DNA of 17,717 nucleotides from Planctomycetota bacterium. GTDB lineage: Bacteria; Planctomycetota; Phycisphaerae; FEN-1346. The notes under the pieces were generated by a model that saw nothing but the letters and a program-made list of their open reading frames with translations, did not search any database and had not been told where the DNA came from. The translations under genes were made by a program, and so were the position numbers. Below are positions 8,672 to 15,507 of the stretch, piece after piece; within the stretch, counting starts at the first letter, position 1, and each line of letters begins with the position of its first letter. Where the stretch lies: positions 1 to 17,717 of the forward strand of contig JAPLMO010000228.1 of the NCBI GenBank assembly GCA_026386995.1, given 5' to 3'.

Positions 8672-9256
8672 TTACCATTTCTGATACACGTCCCGCCGGC
8701 CGAAAAGCCCCGTGAAACTGCGCCAGAGAATCTTCAGGTCCAGCCTGGGGCACTGGCGCTCGACATACTGGACGTCGATCTCGAGTTTCTCCTTGTGCGG
8801 CAGTTCGCCGCGGCCCTGGACCTGTGCCAGCCCGGTCAGGCCGGGCCTGACCTCCAGTCGCCGCCGCTCGCGCTCGGTAAACTCGCGGGCCTGTGACACA
8901 TAAAGCGGCCGCGGGCCCACGAGGCTCATGTCGCCCCGCAGGACGTTCCACAGTTGCGGCAACTCGTCGAGGCTGGTCTCACGCAGGCGCCGGCCTAGCG
9001 ACGTAAGACGCGAATCCTCCGCCGTCTGCGGACTGACGCCGAACGGGTCGGCGTCGCTCCGCATCGTGCGAAACTTGTACATCGTGAACGGCTTCATGCC
9101 GCGCCCAGCCCGCTCCTGCCGAAAGATGGCCGGCCCCGGGCTCTCGCGACGGATCAGGATCGCAATCACCGCCAGCGCCGGCCAACCGACCCCCAGCGCC
9201 AACGCCGAGGCCGCGACGTCGATGACGCGCTTGACGGCCCTGCCGGCGGGGCTCAC
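8672..9256 (-). CDS. PglC-like minimal phosphoglycosyl transferase (bacterial sugar transferase)
   Basis: This 194-residue monotopic membrane enzyme moves a sugar-1-phosphate from a nucleotide sugar to undecaprenyl phosphate, the first step of a repeat-unit pathway. It has only the catalytic core of the WcaJ/PglC family. KRVIDVAASALALG (9-22) and the re-entrant hydrophobic helix to about residue 35 come first, then the family sequence PGPAIFRQERAGRGMKPF and the MYKFRTMRSDAD motif. The Asp97-Glu98 catalytic dyad lies in TSLDELPQLWNVLRGDMSLVG, followed by GPRPL and RPGLTGLAQV. The four-helix N-terminal domain of WcaJ/WbaP is absent, so it is PglC-sized. The start is GTG at 9256, in a GTGA overlap with the upstream stop and with GAGGAGG 7 nt upstream. 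The longer in-frame extension to 9445 lies inside the neighbour and was rejected. It is translationally coupled to the DUF2723 gene. Confidence 0.94.
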   Translation of the reverse strand: MSPAGRAVKRVIDVAASALALGVGWPALAVIAILIRRESPGPAIFRQERAGRGMKPFTMYKFRTMRSDADPFGVSPQTAEDSRLTSLGRRLRETSLDELPQLWNVLRGDMSLVGPRPLYVSQAREFTERERRRLEVRPGLTGLAQVQGRGELPHKEKLEIDVQYVERQCPRLDLKILWRSFTGLFGRRDVYQKW

Positions 9257-10755
9257 GGTCCGCCCTCCTCGGCCGCAGGCTTCACTTCCCAGACCAGCCC
9301 GAACGGTTCCAGGCGCCTGCCCCTGACGGCCCACGCCGGCGTGTAGCCCGGCACATCCGAGGTGACAAACACGCGGCGGCCCGCCGCGCTGTCGGGCTTT
9401 CCGATAAACACGTCCGGCCGACGGTGTTCCAGGTCGTGCACACACAGGAGCGGCGGCAGGGCCGTCGAGTCCGGCGCCAGCACAGCACCGGGGGGCAGCG
9501 ACGCCAGGGTCTCCTCCGCAAACCGCCGGGCCCCGTTATCGCACGTCCGCCACGGCTGAAAGAAAAATACGTACGGGTCGCGGTACGGAAGCCGCCGCGG
9601 AAACGACGGGTATCCTACCCGCTCCGCGACGGATGGCAGGACGCCGTATACGGCCGCCGGCAGCAGTGCGGCCGCCAGCAACGCCGCCGCCCACGCCCGC
9701 GAGCGGCCTCCCAGGAACCACGCCGCACCCGCGCCAATCATCAGGCTCGCCACCACGTAGAACGGAATAAAGAACGCGTACTGGTCCGCCACCTTGTATC
9801 GCGCCGCCCACGCAAAATAGAGCGCCCCGAGCACGAGCAACAGCCGCGACATCGCGTCCCGCCGGCGCATCAGCACCACCGCGCCCGCGAAAACCGCCAG
9901 GATAAGCGGCGTCGGATAGTTCAGCACCACGTACAGCACCGACTTGCCCAGCATCGACGGAAGGTCCGCCAGGTTGAATATCGCGCTGCCCCAGCGCCCC
10001 ACTGTTGCGGAGCGAAGCGTTTCCGTAACGCTGCCGGTGCGATCGTACTCCATACCCAGGACGACCCAGTAGAGCGTTCCGCCAATGAGCCAGAGGCCAG
10101 CCGACGCCGCAAAGGTCCACCACGGGCTGCGGCCGCGAAGGCTTTCCACAATCATCCACACCCCGAACACCACGAGGCTGATCGAAGCCATCATGTGGTT
10201 GCTGATCGCTATCCCGTTCAGGAAGAAAAGGAGCAGCAGCCATCGCACTCTGGCCCGGTTGATCCACGCCCACGCGCAGAGGCACTCTGCCGACAGGAAT
10301 GCCGCCGCCCAGCCGTACGTCTCGGCCATAACCGCGTGGGCCCACACCGCATGGCCGACTGCGAACGATACGGCCGCAACGGCGGCAGGCCACGTACGGC
10401 CCGTCATCAGGCGCGCCAGCAGAAGCACATTCGCCACGGCCATGGCCATGCCGACGGCCGCTGCCAGGTTTGCCGCGTACGCGTAGTTCCACAGGGGCAC
10501 ATACCCCAGGACGTGCGCAATCGCGAGGAACCACGGATGCACGCGCACGGCATCCCCCGGGCGCGAAAGGTTCAAACGTGCGGCCTCGTACTGATAGTCA
10601 CCCGAATCCTGCCACACCAGGTCCGGCGCAAGCGTGAGGACATACAGGAGAAGGGCGGCGAGAAATCCAACGGCCCACAGCGCGCCAGGGCCGACAGAAG
10701 TGTTGGCCGATCCGCTGGCCGCCCCGCCTCTCTGACCGGCCAGTCCGCTTCTCAT
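9253..10755 (-). CDS. DUF2723 (TMEM260-like) GT-C membrane glycosyltransferase
   Basis: This is a polytopic membrane protein of 500 residues with about ten hydrophobic segments. The first outer loop has LTLAPDLVWQDSGDYQYEAA (roughly 39-58), the acidic D-S-G motif of DUF2723 proteins, and then VHPWFLAIAHVLGY. GT-C enzymes use a polyprenyl-monophosphate sugar as donor on the outer face of the membrane. The eukaryotic homologue TMEM260 is a protein O-mannosyltransferase. After the last membrane segment a soluble tail of about 150 residues begins near RRFAEETLASLPPGAVLAPD, typical of the family. The ATG at 10755 overlaps the upstream UbiA-type stop by 4 bp (ATGA), and its stop overlaps the next start by 4 bp. 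The open frame to 11418 is a shadow extension through the neighbour. The overlaps imply that its donor may be the product of the upstream enzyme. Acceptor and sugar are unknown. Confidence 0.9.
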   Translation of the reverse strand: MRSGLAGQRGGAASGSANTSVGPGALWAVGFLAALLLYVLTLAPDLVWQDSGDYQYEAARLNLSRPGDAVRVHPWFLAIAHVLGYVPLWNYAYAANLAAAVGMAMAVANVLLLARLMTGRTWPAAVAAVSFAVGHAVWAHAVMAETYGWAAAFLSAECLCAWAWINRARVRWLLLLFFLNGIAISNHMMASISLVVFGVWMIVESLRGRSPWWTFAASAGLWLIGGTLYWVVLGMEYDRTGSVTETLRSATVGRWGSAIFNLADLPSMLGKSVLYVVLNYPTPLILAVFAGAVVLMRRRDAMSRLLLVLGALYFAWAARYKVADQYAFFIPFYVVASLMIGAGAAWFLGGRSRAWAAALLAAALLPAAVYGVLPSVAERVGYPSFPRRLPYRDPYVFFFQPWRTCDNGARRFAEETLASLPPGAVLAPDSTALPPLLCVHDLEHRRPDVFIGKPDSAAGRRVFVTSDVPGYTPAWAVRGRRLEPFGLVWEVKPAAEEGGP

Positions 10756-11639
10756 AGTTTTCCGCCCATCAAGACCAGGGCCACCATCCCCAGCCAGACC
10801 GCCACCGTAATGACAAACGCAGGGTCGCGGCGGACCATCTCCACGGCGTCTCCGGCCCGCCCCATGATCGCCATCCGATAAAACCGGAACACGCCGTACA
10901 CCACCGGCAGCACCGTGATGAACATCCATGGATTGCCGACCCGCTGGATCGTCTCGGGGCTGACCGTGTAGAGCATGTATGTGACGACGGCCAGTGCGGC
11001 CGAAACGGTCATCATGTGCTCGAGGCTCTTCTCGTCGTAGATCCGCCACTCCACAAGGCGCGTCTCCGCCGCTGCCGCGCCGAGGGCCACCCGCTCGCTC
11101 TCGCGCTTGGCAAAGCCCAGGAAGAGCGCCAGCGTCAGCGTGCACAGGATAAGCCACGGGCTGACCCAGACGTCGATCGCCACGCCGCCGGCATAAGCGC
11201 GAAGCACGAACCCGACCGCCAGGATGAGCACGTCCAGGATCGCCACGCGCTTCAGGCCCAGGATGTACCCGAGCATGATCGCCAGATAGATGCCCAGGAC
11301 TGCGGCGAACGCGGGCCCCACCTTCAGGGCGATCGCAATCGCGGCTACGTTCAGGATGAAAGCAAGCACTGCGGCCGCGCCGGGGCTGACCTCGCCCGAG
11401 GCCACGGGCCGGCGGCACTTATTCGGGTGCCTGGCGTCCTCGTTGCGGTCACAGACGTCGTTGAGGGCGTAGACCGCGCTGGAGGCCAGGCAAAACGCAG
11501 CAAACGCCAGCAGCGACGCGGCAAGGTCGTCCGCCTGCGTCAGGTGACGCGAGAAAATCAGGGCCGCGAAGACGAAGGTATTCTTAATCCAGTGACTCGG
11601 CCGTGCCAGGAGAACCAGATTTTTCAGTGTGTTCAGCAA
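10752..11639 (-). CDS. UbiA-family decaprenyl-phosphate phosphoribosyltransferase homologue
   Basis: This 295-residue UbiA-superfamily membrane enzyme has about nine hydrophobic segments. Close relatives, such as mycobacterial Rv3806c, transfer 5-phosphoribose from PRPP to a polyprenyl phosphate. The first Asp-rich motif is NDVCDRNEDARHPNK (60-74). GYILGLKRVAILDVLILAVG and FVLRAYAGGVAIDVWVSPW (124-162), LALFLGFAKRE, and YDEKSLEHMMTVSAA with YMLYT (201-225) are features of the phosphoribosyltransferase branch rather than of the quinone UbiA enzymes. No partner that would dephosphorylate or epimerise the product to arabinose (DprE1/DprE2 type) is in the window. The start is TTG at 11639, the first start in the frame, with only a weak GGGG upstream. 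Its ATGA overlap with the DUF2723 gene suggests a donor-synthesis and transfer pair. A TATAAT hexamer at 11731-11736 may be its -10 box. Confidence 0.88.
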   Translation of the reverse strand: MLNTLKNLVLLARPSHWIKNTFVFAALIFSRHLTQADDLAASLLAFAAFCLASSAVYALNDVCDRNEDARHPNKCRRPVASGEVSPGAAAVLAFILNVAAIAIALKVGPAFAAVLGIYLAIMLGYILGLKRVAILDVLILAVGFVLRAYAGGVAIDVWVSPWLILCTLTLALFLGFAKRESERVALGAAAAETRLVEWRIYDEKSLEHMMTVSAALAVVTYMLYTVSPETIQRVGNPWMFITVLPVVYGVFRFYRMAIMGRAGDAVEMVRRDPAFVITVAVWLGMVALVLMGGKL

Positions 11640-11730
11640 TCGCCCCGCCGGCCTTTGATGTCCGCCGGCCTCCTCGTCAAGGTCCTCCGGAGGCGCTCAC
11701 CGACCTTGCCGGAAGCGCCGCAGGCGCATT

Positions 11731-11736
11731 ATTATA
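11731..11736 (-). promoter_or_regulatory. Candidate -10 box of the UbiA/DUF2723/PglC operon
   Basis: A perfect TATAAT lies on the minus strand about 92 bp upstream of the TTG start at 11639, in an AT-richer island of a GC-rich gap. No good -35 hexamer is found 16-18 bp upstream (GAGGAC at 17 bp), so it is either activator-dependent or chance. Confidence 0.35.
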
Positions 11737-11812
11737 CGTGAGGGCTCGCTCTAGTCCTCTAATATCGGCGAGCGCCCCGCGCCCGGTGCAACCAAACGCC
11801 CAAGCGGACTGA

Positions 11813-11841
11813 TTGAAGCCCTCCCGCCGGGCCGATAGAAT
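11813..11841 (+). promoter_or_regulatory. Candidate sigma70-type promoter for the methyltransferase
   Basis: TTGAAG (11813-11818) and TAGAAT (11836-11841) are separated by 17 bp. Transcription would start near 11848, about 80 nt before the TTG start at 11930. The -35 hexamer coincides with the TTG that opens the longest in-frame ORF, which argues that this TTG is not a start codon. Confidence 0.45.
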
Positions 11842-11929
11842 AGCCGCAGTCAGCCGCCGCGATGCGACCGTCCCCGTCCGATGCAGCCGTCTTTCGGGCA
11901 ACCGCACCGGCGTCAACAAGGGAACGCTA

Positions 11930-12709
11930 TTGAAGACTCGCCTGAGCCCCGGGAATCCATACGGGTACACCCGCTACGGCTACGCATGGGAGAACATCCC
12001 GGCCGGCAGCGCGGCCCATCTTGATGTCGGCTGCTACGACGGGACCTTCCTGGCCTCGCTCCGGGCCAAGGGCATTCCGCGGCTGGCCGGCGCCGACGTG
12101 GCACGCGGTGCAATCGACCGGGCCCGGTCGCAGTTCCCCGAGATGGAATTCCAGCACATCACCGAGGGCGGGCCCCTACCCTTCGCCGACGGGGGGTTCA
12201 CTTCCGCCACGCTGCTCGACGTCATCGAGCACGTCCACGATCAGCCCCAGTTGCTAAACGAGATCAACCGCACATTGCAGGAGGGGGGGCGATTGATCGT
12301 TACCGTCCCGCGGCGATACGTCTTCTCGTTTCTCGACGTGGGCAACCTCAAGTTCATCTTCCCGGGGCTGCACCGAGCGTTGTATTGCCTGACCCATTCC
12401 CGCGCCGAGTACCAGCAACGGTATGCAGAAAACCCGGACGGACTGATCGGCGACGTGTCGGCCCGGAAGGGGTGGCACGAGCACTTCTCGCCGGAGTCGC
12501 TGGCGGCGCTGCTCAACCGGTCGGGATTCGAAGTGGAGTCCTTCGACGGCGCCGCGATGTTCGCCCGTCCCCTTGTGCCGACCACATGGATCGGCCTGCG
12601 GGTTCCCGGCCTCCTAAAGATCGTGACGAGGGTTCTTCAGGCCGATGCCCGGCGGTTTGAATCGATGAACCTCTTCTGCACCGCCCTCAAGGCCAGGGCC
12701 TGCGTATAA
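11930..12709 (+). CDS. Class I SAM-dependent methyltransferase of the glycan cluster
   Basis: This 259-residue cytoplasmic methyltransferase has motif I AHLDVGCYDGTFL (29-41), which binds AdoMet, an acidic residue after the second strand (GADVARGAIDRA, Asp56), and TLLDVIEHVHD (94-104), the UbiE/Methyltransf_11 type motif. ADGGFTSATLLDVIEH and LQEGGRLIVTVPRR complete the Rossmann core. The C-terminal part HEHFSPESLAALLNRSGFEV follows the common pattern of sugar or lipid methyltransferases. The start is TTG at 11930, with AAGGGA 6 nt upstream. The frame is open to 11813, but those 39 codons are Arg-rich, lack family resemblance and start on a promoter-like hexamer. It is divergent from the glycan operon and convergent with the epimerase, with 36 bp between the stops. 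An O-methylated sugar or lipid-linked intermediate is a plausible substrate, but this is inference. Confidence 0.88.
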   Translation: MKTRLSPGNPYGYTRYGYAWENIPAGSAAHLDVGCYDGTFLASLRAKGIPRLAGADVARGAIDRARSQFPEMEFQHITEGGPLPFADGGFTSATLLDVIEHVHDQPQLLNEINRTLQEGGRLIVTVPRRYVFSFLDVGNLKFIFPGLHRALYCLTHSRAEYQQRYAENPDGLIGDVSARKGWHEHFSPESLAALLNRSGFEVESFDGAAMFARPLVPTTWIGLRVPGLLKIVTRVLQADARRFESMNLFCTALKARACV

Positions 12710-12745
12710 CGCCCATTCCCCGTAGCCGCAGCCGCGCACCTTGCG

Positions 12746-13717
12746 TCAGCGCATGTTGGCCCATCCGCCGTAGCCCGTCTCGATGGCCCAGCGGTACCAC
12801 TCGATCGTGCGGCGAAGGCCCTCGGCAAAGCGGACCTGCGGCTGGTAACCGATGAGGCTGCGGGCGGCCTGGATGTCGGCCAGGGAGTGCATAACGTCTC
12901 CGGCTCGCGGCGGGGCGTAGACCGGCGCGAAGTCCGCACCGAGGACCTTGTTAAACTCGCCCACCATGTCATTGAGGTTGATCGCCTCGCCGCAACCGAT
13001 GTTCACGACCTCTCCGTGAGTCTCGTGGGCCTTGGCGCACAGGAGGTTGGCGTGGACGGCGTTATCAACGAACGTAAAGTCGCGCGACTGCGTGCCATCG
13101 CCGAAGATGGTGGGCCGCCGGTCGCCGATCATGGCCGCCGCAAACGCCGCAATCACGCCCGCATACTGGTTGGTCGGGTCCTGGCGAGGCCCGAAGATGT
13201 TGAAATATCGCAGGCACAGCGTCTGGAGTCCGAAGGCGCGGTAGAACGTGGCGGCCCACGTCTCGCCGCACGCCTTGTCGGCCGCATACGGGCTGAGGGG
13301 CAGCACGGGCATCGACTCGCGCTTCGGCAGATCCGGGCTTGCGCCGTACGCGCTGGAACTGGCCGCGAAAATAAACCGGCGGACCCCGGCGTCGCGGGCC
13401 GCCATCAGCATGTTGAATGTGCCGACGGTGTTGCAGTGGAAACTCGTCCGCGGGTCGTCCATGCTGCGCGGAACGCTCGCCAGCGCCGCCTGATGGAAAA
13501 CCACGTCGGCCCCGGCGCACGCCTTGGCGCAGATGTCGGCGTCGCGAATGTCGCCCTCGATGAGTTCGACGTCGGCGAGCACCTCCTCGAGATTCGCCCG
13601 GAAACCCGTGAGGAAGTTGTCGAGAACACGGACGCGGCGCCCTTCTTTCAGGAGCGCACGCACGAGATTCGACCCGATGAATCCCGCCCCGCCCGTCACA
13701 AGATGCGTGTCTGCCAT
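12746..13717 (-). CDS. NAD-dependent sugar-nucleotide 4-epimerase, WbpP-like
   Basis: This 323-residue extended short-chain dehydrogenase/reductase probably interconverts UDP-GlcNAc and UDP-GalNAc, or the corresponding uronic acids, in the cytoplasm. It has the NAD loop TGGAGFIGS (8-16), FAASSSAYG (117-125) and the catalytic Tyr144-x3-Lys148 in SPYAADKACGE. The sequences ASVPRSMDDPRTSFHCNTVG, RYFNIFGPRQDP and FGDGTQSRDFTFVDNAVHAN match the Pseudomonas WbpP type more than E. coli GalE. The ATG at 13717 was preferred: AGGAGG lies 4 nt before it but only 1 nt before the adjacent ATG at 13720. The gene sits between the glycan-building and glycan-degrading blocks. It most likely supplies a nucleotide sugar to the phosphoglycosyl transferases. 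A UDP-glucose/galactose epimerase activity cannot be excluded. Confidence 0.92.
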   Translation of the reverse strand: MADTHLVTGGAGFIGSNLVRALLKEGRRVRVLDNFLTGFRANLEEVLADVELIEGDIRDADICAKACAGADVVFHQAALASVPRSMDDPRTSFHCNTVGTFNMLMAARDAGVRRFIFAASSSAYGASPDLPKRESMPVLPLSPYAADKACGETWAATFYRAFGLQTLCLRYFNIFGPRQDPTNQYAGVIAAFAAAMIGDRRPTIFGDGTQSRDFTFVDNAVHANLLCAKAHETHGEVVNIGCGEAINLNDMVGEFNKVLGADFAPVYAPPRAGDVMHSLADIQAARSLIGYQPQVRFAEGLRRTIEWYRWAIETGYGGWANMR

Positions 13718-13770
13718 CATGCCTCCTCTTGCACTGCTCGTCCGACACTCTCAAGGCTTTGACCAGCACT

Positions 13771-13800
13771 CGCGCGGCGGGCAAGACTGCCCACCGCGCG
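13771..13800. repeat. Long GC-rich hairpin between esterase and epimerase
   Basis: CGCGCGG/CCGCGCG (7 bp), one C/A mismatch and GGGCA/TGCCC (5 bp) enclose an AGAC loop. It starts 22 bp beyond the esterase stop on the minus strand. No T-run follows, so it is a REP-like element or a factor-dependent 3' structure rather than a proven terminator. The whole 105-bp gap (13718-13822) otherwise holds only the epimerase ribosome-binding site. Confidence 0.55.
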
Positions 13801-13822
13801 ATCGGCGAGACCTCCTTGCGGA

Positions 13823-15316
13823 TTACGGCTCGGCTTCCAGGTGCGCATCGTACACGGCGGCGACCGGAAAGGCCTTCTCGCCGCCAAGCGAAAGCACGCA
13901 CTCCGTCCGCATGTGCGGGTCGATCGGCCACCGCTCGATGTCGACCGACCCGGGGCGCGCCTTACCCGTGGTCGGCCCGCCGACCGGATTGCCGGCGGCG
14001 TCCAGTACCTGGATCGCCGCAATCATTCCGCCACGCAGCGGGTCGGGCGGCTTGATTTCCACCACCAGCCGCGCTCGGACTTCCGCCCGCCGGTCGGGGG
14101 CGCCTGCGGGAACCACCAGCGTCGCCGGGACCGCCAGCATCTCGGACCCGCGGCCGTTGCGCAGGCTGAGGCGCAGTGCGATCGTGCCCTCGCGCTCCAG
14201 CGGCGTCCCCACCCGTAGCGTCAGCCGATACGCGAACACGCCGCTTTTATGGCCCGAAATGGACAGGCCGCCCGAAAGTTTGACTTCTTTGAACCGCGGC
14301 TCGGACTTCGACAGCGGCCCCCCCTCTTTCGGCAGGCCGGTAAGCGTCTCGGGCCGGCCTGCGGCAGCGGTCCACGCGGCCTTCAGGCGCGTCGCGGCCT
14401 CCTCCGACAGCGCGATGTCGGGCAGCGCGGTCAGTTCCTTCAGTGCCGCGCCCTTCAGGGGCGCCTTCTCGGTGAATCGCCCATCGCGGCGGTTACGGGC
14501 GAACTGTTCGGCGTGCCAGGCCAGGTGATCGGCGACGCGGGTTTTCCAGTACGTCCAGTCGTGGCCGCCCTGGCCGACGAACCACTTGTACTTGACGCCC
14601 TTGGCCTCCAGGGCGCTGCGAAGCATGGTCATCTGCTGGAGGGCCCCGTCCTTGTCGCCCGAGTCGAGGAACAGTTCAAACGGCGGCGGGCCCTGCAACT
14701 TGTCGGCCAGCGCCACGCACGAGCGTGCGGCGTACAGCGGCAGCGCCTCGGCCGACTTCGGGCCGATCCAGTGCTCCAGGCCGACCGCCCCGGCGTATCC
14801 GCGCAGTTCGCACGCCCCGGAAATGACGCTCACGCTGCCGTACAGGTCCGGCCTCGTGACGGCGTGGACAAACGCCATCGCTCCGGCCGAGATGCCCGCC
14901 ATGCCGCGCTGGCCCTTCTCGCCGGCCGCCGGATAGTGAGACTCGACGAAACCGCGCAGGTCTTCCGTCAGGTAATCGCCCCACTTCATCCACGGCTGGG
15001 CGGGAGAGTTGGTGTACCACGTGGCGCCGCCCACGGCCGGGCAGACCGCGATGATCTCGTACTTAGCCAGGTGCGGGTCCAGCGCAGACTGCCACGTGTC
15101 GTCGCCGTCCATCAGGCCGGGCAGAAAATAGATGACTGGGTACTGGCCGTCGGGCTTGAGGCCCGCCGCATGGCCGACCCAGAATCGCTCGATCTTGCCG
15201 GTGGAGGGCGACTCGACGATGTATTTCTTCCAGACGTTGCGCGCCGGCGCAGCTGCCGACGCCTCTCCGGCCGCCAGCAGCGCCACCAGGCCCAACAGTG
15301 CGACGGCTCGATGCAT
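13823..15316 (-). CDS. Secreted alpha/beta-hydrolase esterase with C-terminal beta-rich extension
   Basis: This exported 497-residue serine esterase belongs to the esterase D/feruloyl-esterase-like group. MHRAVALLGLVALLAAGEAS is a signal peptide ending near ASA-AAP. YPVIYFLPGLMDGDDTW (59-75) is the oxyanion-region strand and loop. GMAGISAGAMA holds the nucleophile Ser143 in GxSxG. FLDSGDKDG carries the acid (Asp218 or Asp221), and QGGHDWTYWKTR the base His252. Residues after about 270 are unrecognised and appear beta-rich in the final 150 (LSGGLSISGHKSGVFAYRLT), perhaps a glycan-binding or spacer domain. ATG at 15316 has GGAG 6 nt upstream; the ATG at 15346 has no ribosome-binding site and would add 10 residues before the signal. 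Its place beside a sulfamidase-like sulfatase and a sialidase suggests removal of acyl groups from a complex glycan. Confidence 0.9.
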   Translation of the reverse strand: MHRAVALLGLVALLAAGEASAAAPARNVWKKYIVESPSTGKIERFWVGHAAGLKPDGQYPVIYFLPGLMDGDDTWQSALDPHLAKYEIIAVCPAVGGATWYTNSPAQPWMKWGDYLTEDLRGFVESHYPAAGEKGQRGMAGISAGAMAFVHAVTRPDLYGSVSVISGACELRGYAGAVGLEHWIGPKSAEALPLYAARSCVALADKLQGPPPFELFLDSGDKDGALQQMTMLRSALEAKGVKYKWFVGQGGHDWTYWKTRVADHLAWHAEQFARNRRDGRFTEKAPLKGAALKELTALPDIALSEEAATRLKAAWTAAAGRPETLTGLPKEGGPLSKSEPRFKEVKLSGGLSISGHKSGVFAYRLTLRVGTPLEREGTIALRLSLRNGRGSEMLAVPATLVVPAGAPDRRAEVRARLVVEIKPPDPLRGGMIAAIQVLDAAGNPVGGPTTGKARPGSVDIERWPIDPHMRTECVLSLGGEKAFPVAAVYDAHLEAEP

Positions 15317-15407
15317 GCGATTCTCCGCGGACTGGCCCGGTGTCATTTTCGGCGAATTTCACGCGAGGTCAAGTGATTACGCCGCCGGCCTGCATAACGC
15401 AGGTCCG

Positions 15408-15505
15408 GGGGTGGCATGGTCACGCTGTTGCGTGACCATGTTGCAGTGACGCGCCAGCCGCCGTTCGAGGCACATGGTCACGCAACAGCGTGACCATGCC
15501 ACCCC
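15408..15505. repeat. Doubled hairpin: 34-bp perfect inverted repeat, each arm itself a hairpin
   Basis: Arms 15408-15441 and 15472-15505 are exact reverse complements over 34 bp with a 30-bp spacer. Each arm is also a perfect hairpin: CATGGTCACGC and GCGTGACCATG are separated by TGTT in the left arm and AACA in the right. It ends 2 bp from the sulfatase stop codon and lies about 90 bp upstream of the esterase start. The organisation matches REP doublets/REPINs or a small MITE. It could also stop or process the transcript between the sulfatase and the esterase. No transposase is nearby. Confidence 0.85.
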
Positions 15506-15507
15506 GC

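Noticed and set aside
9257..9445. 63-codon extension of the sugar transferase
   Set aside because: It lies within the DUF2723 gene in another frame. GTG at 9256 has GAGGAGG and a 4-bp overlap.
10756..11418. 221-codon extension of the DUF2723 protein
   Set aside because: It runs through the UbiA-type gene in another frame and is low-complexity Arg/Gly sequence. ATG at 10755 gives a normal family N-terminus.
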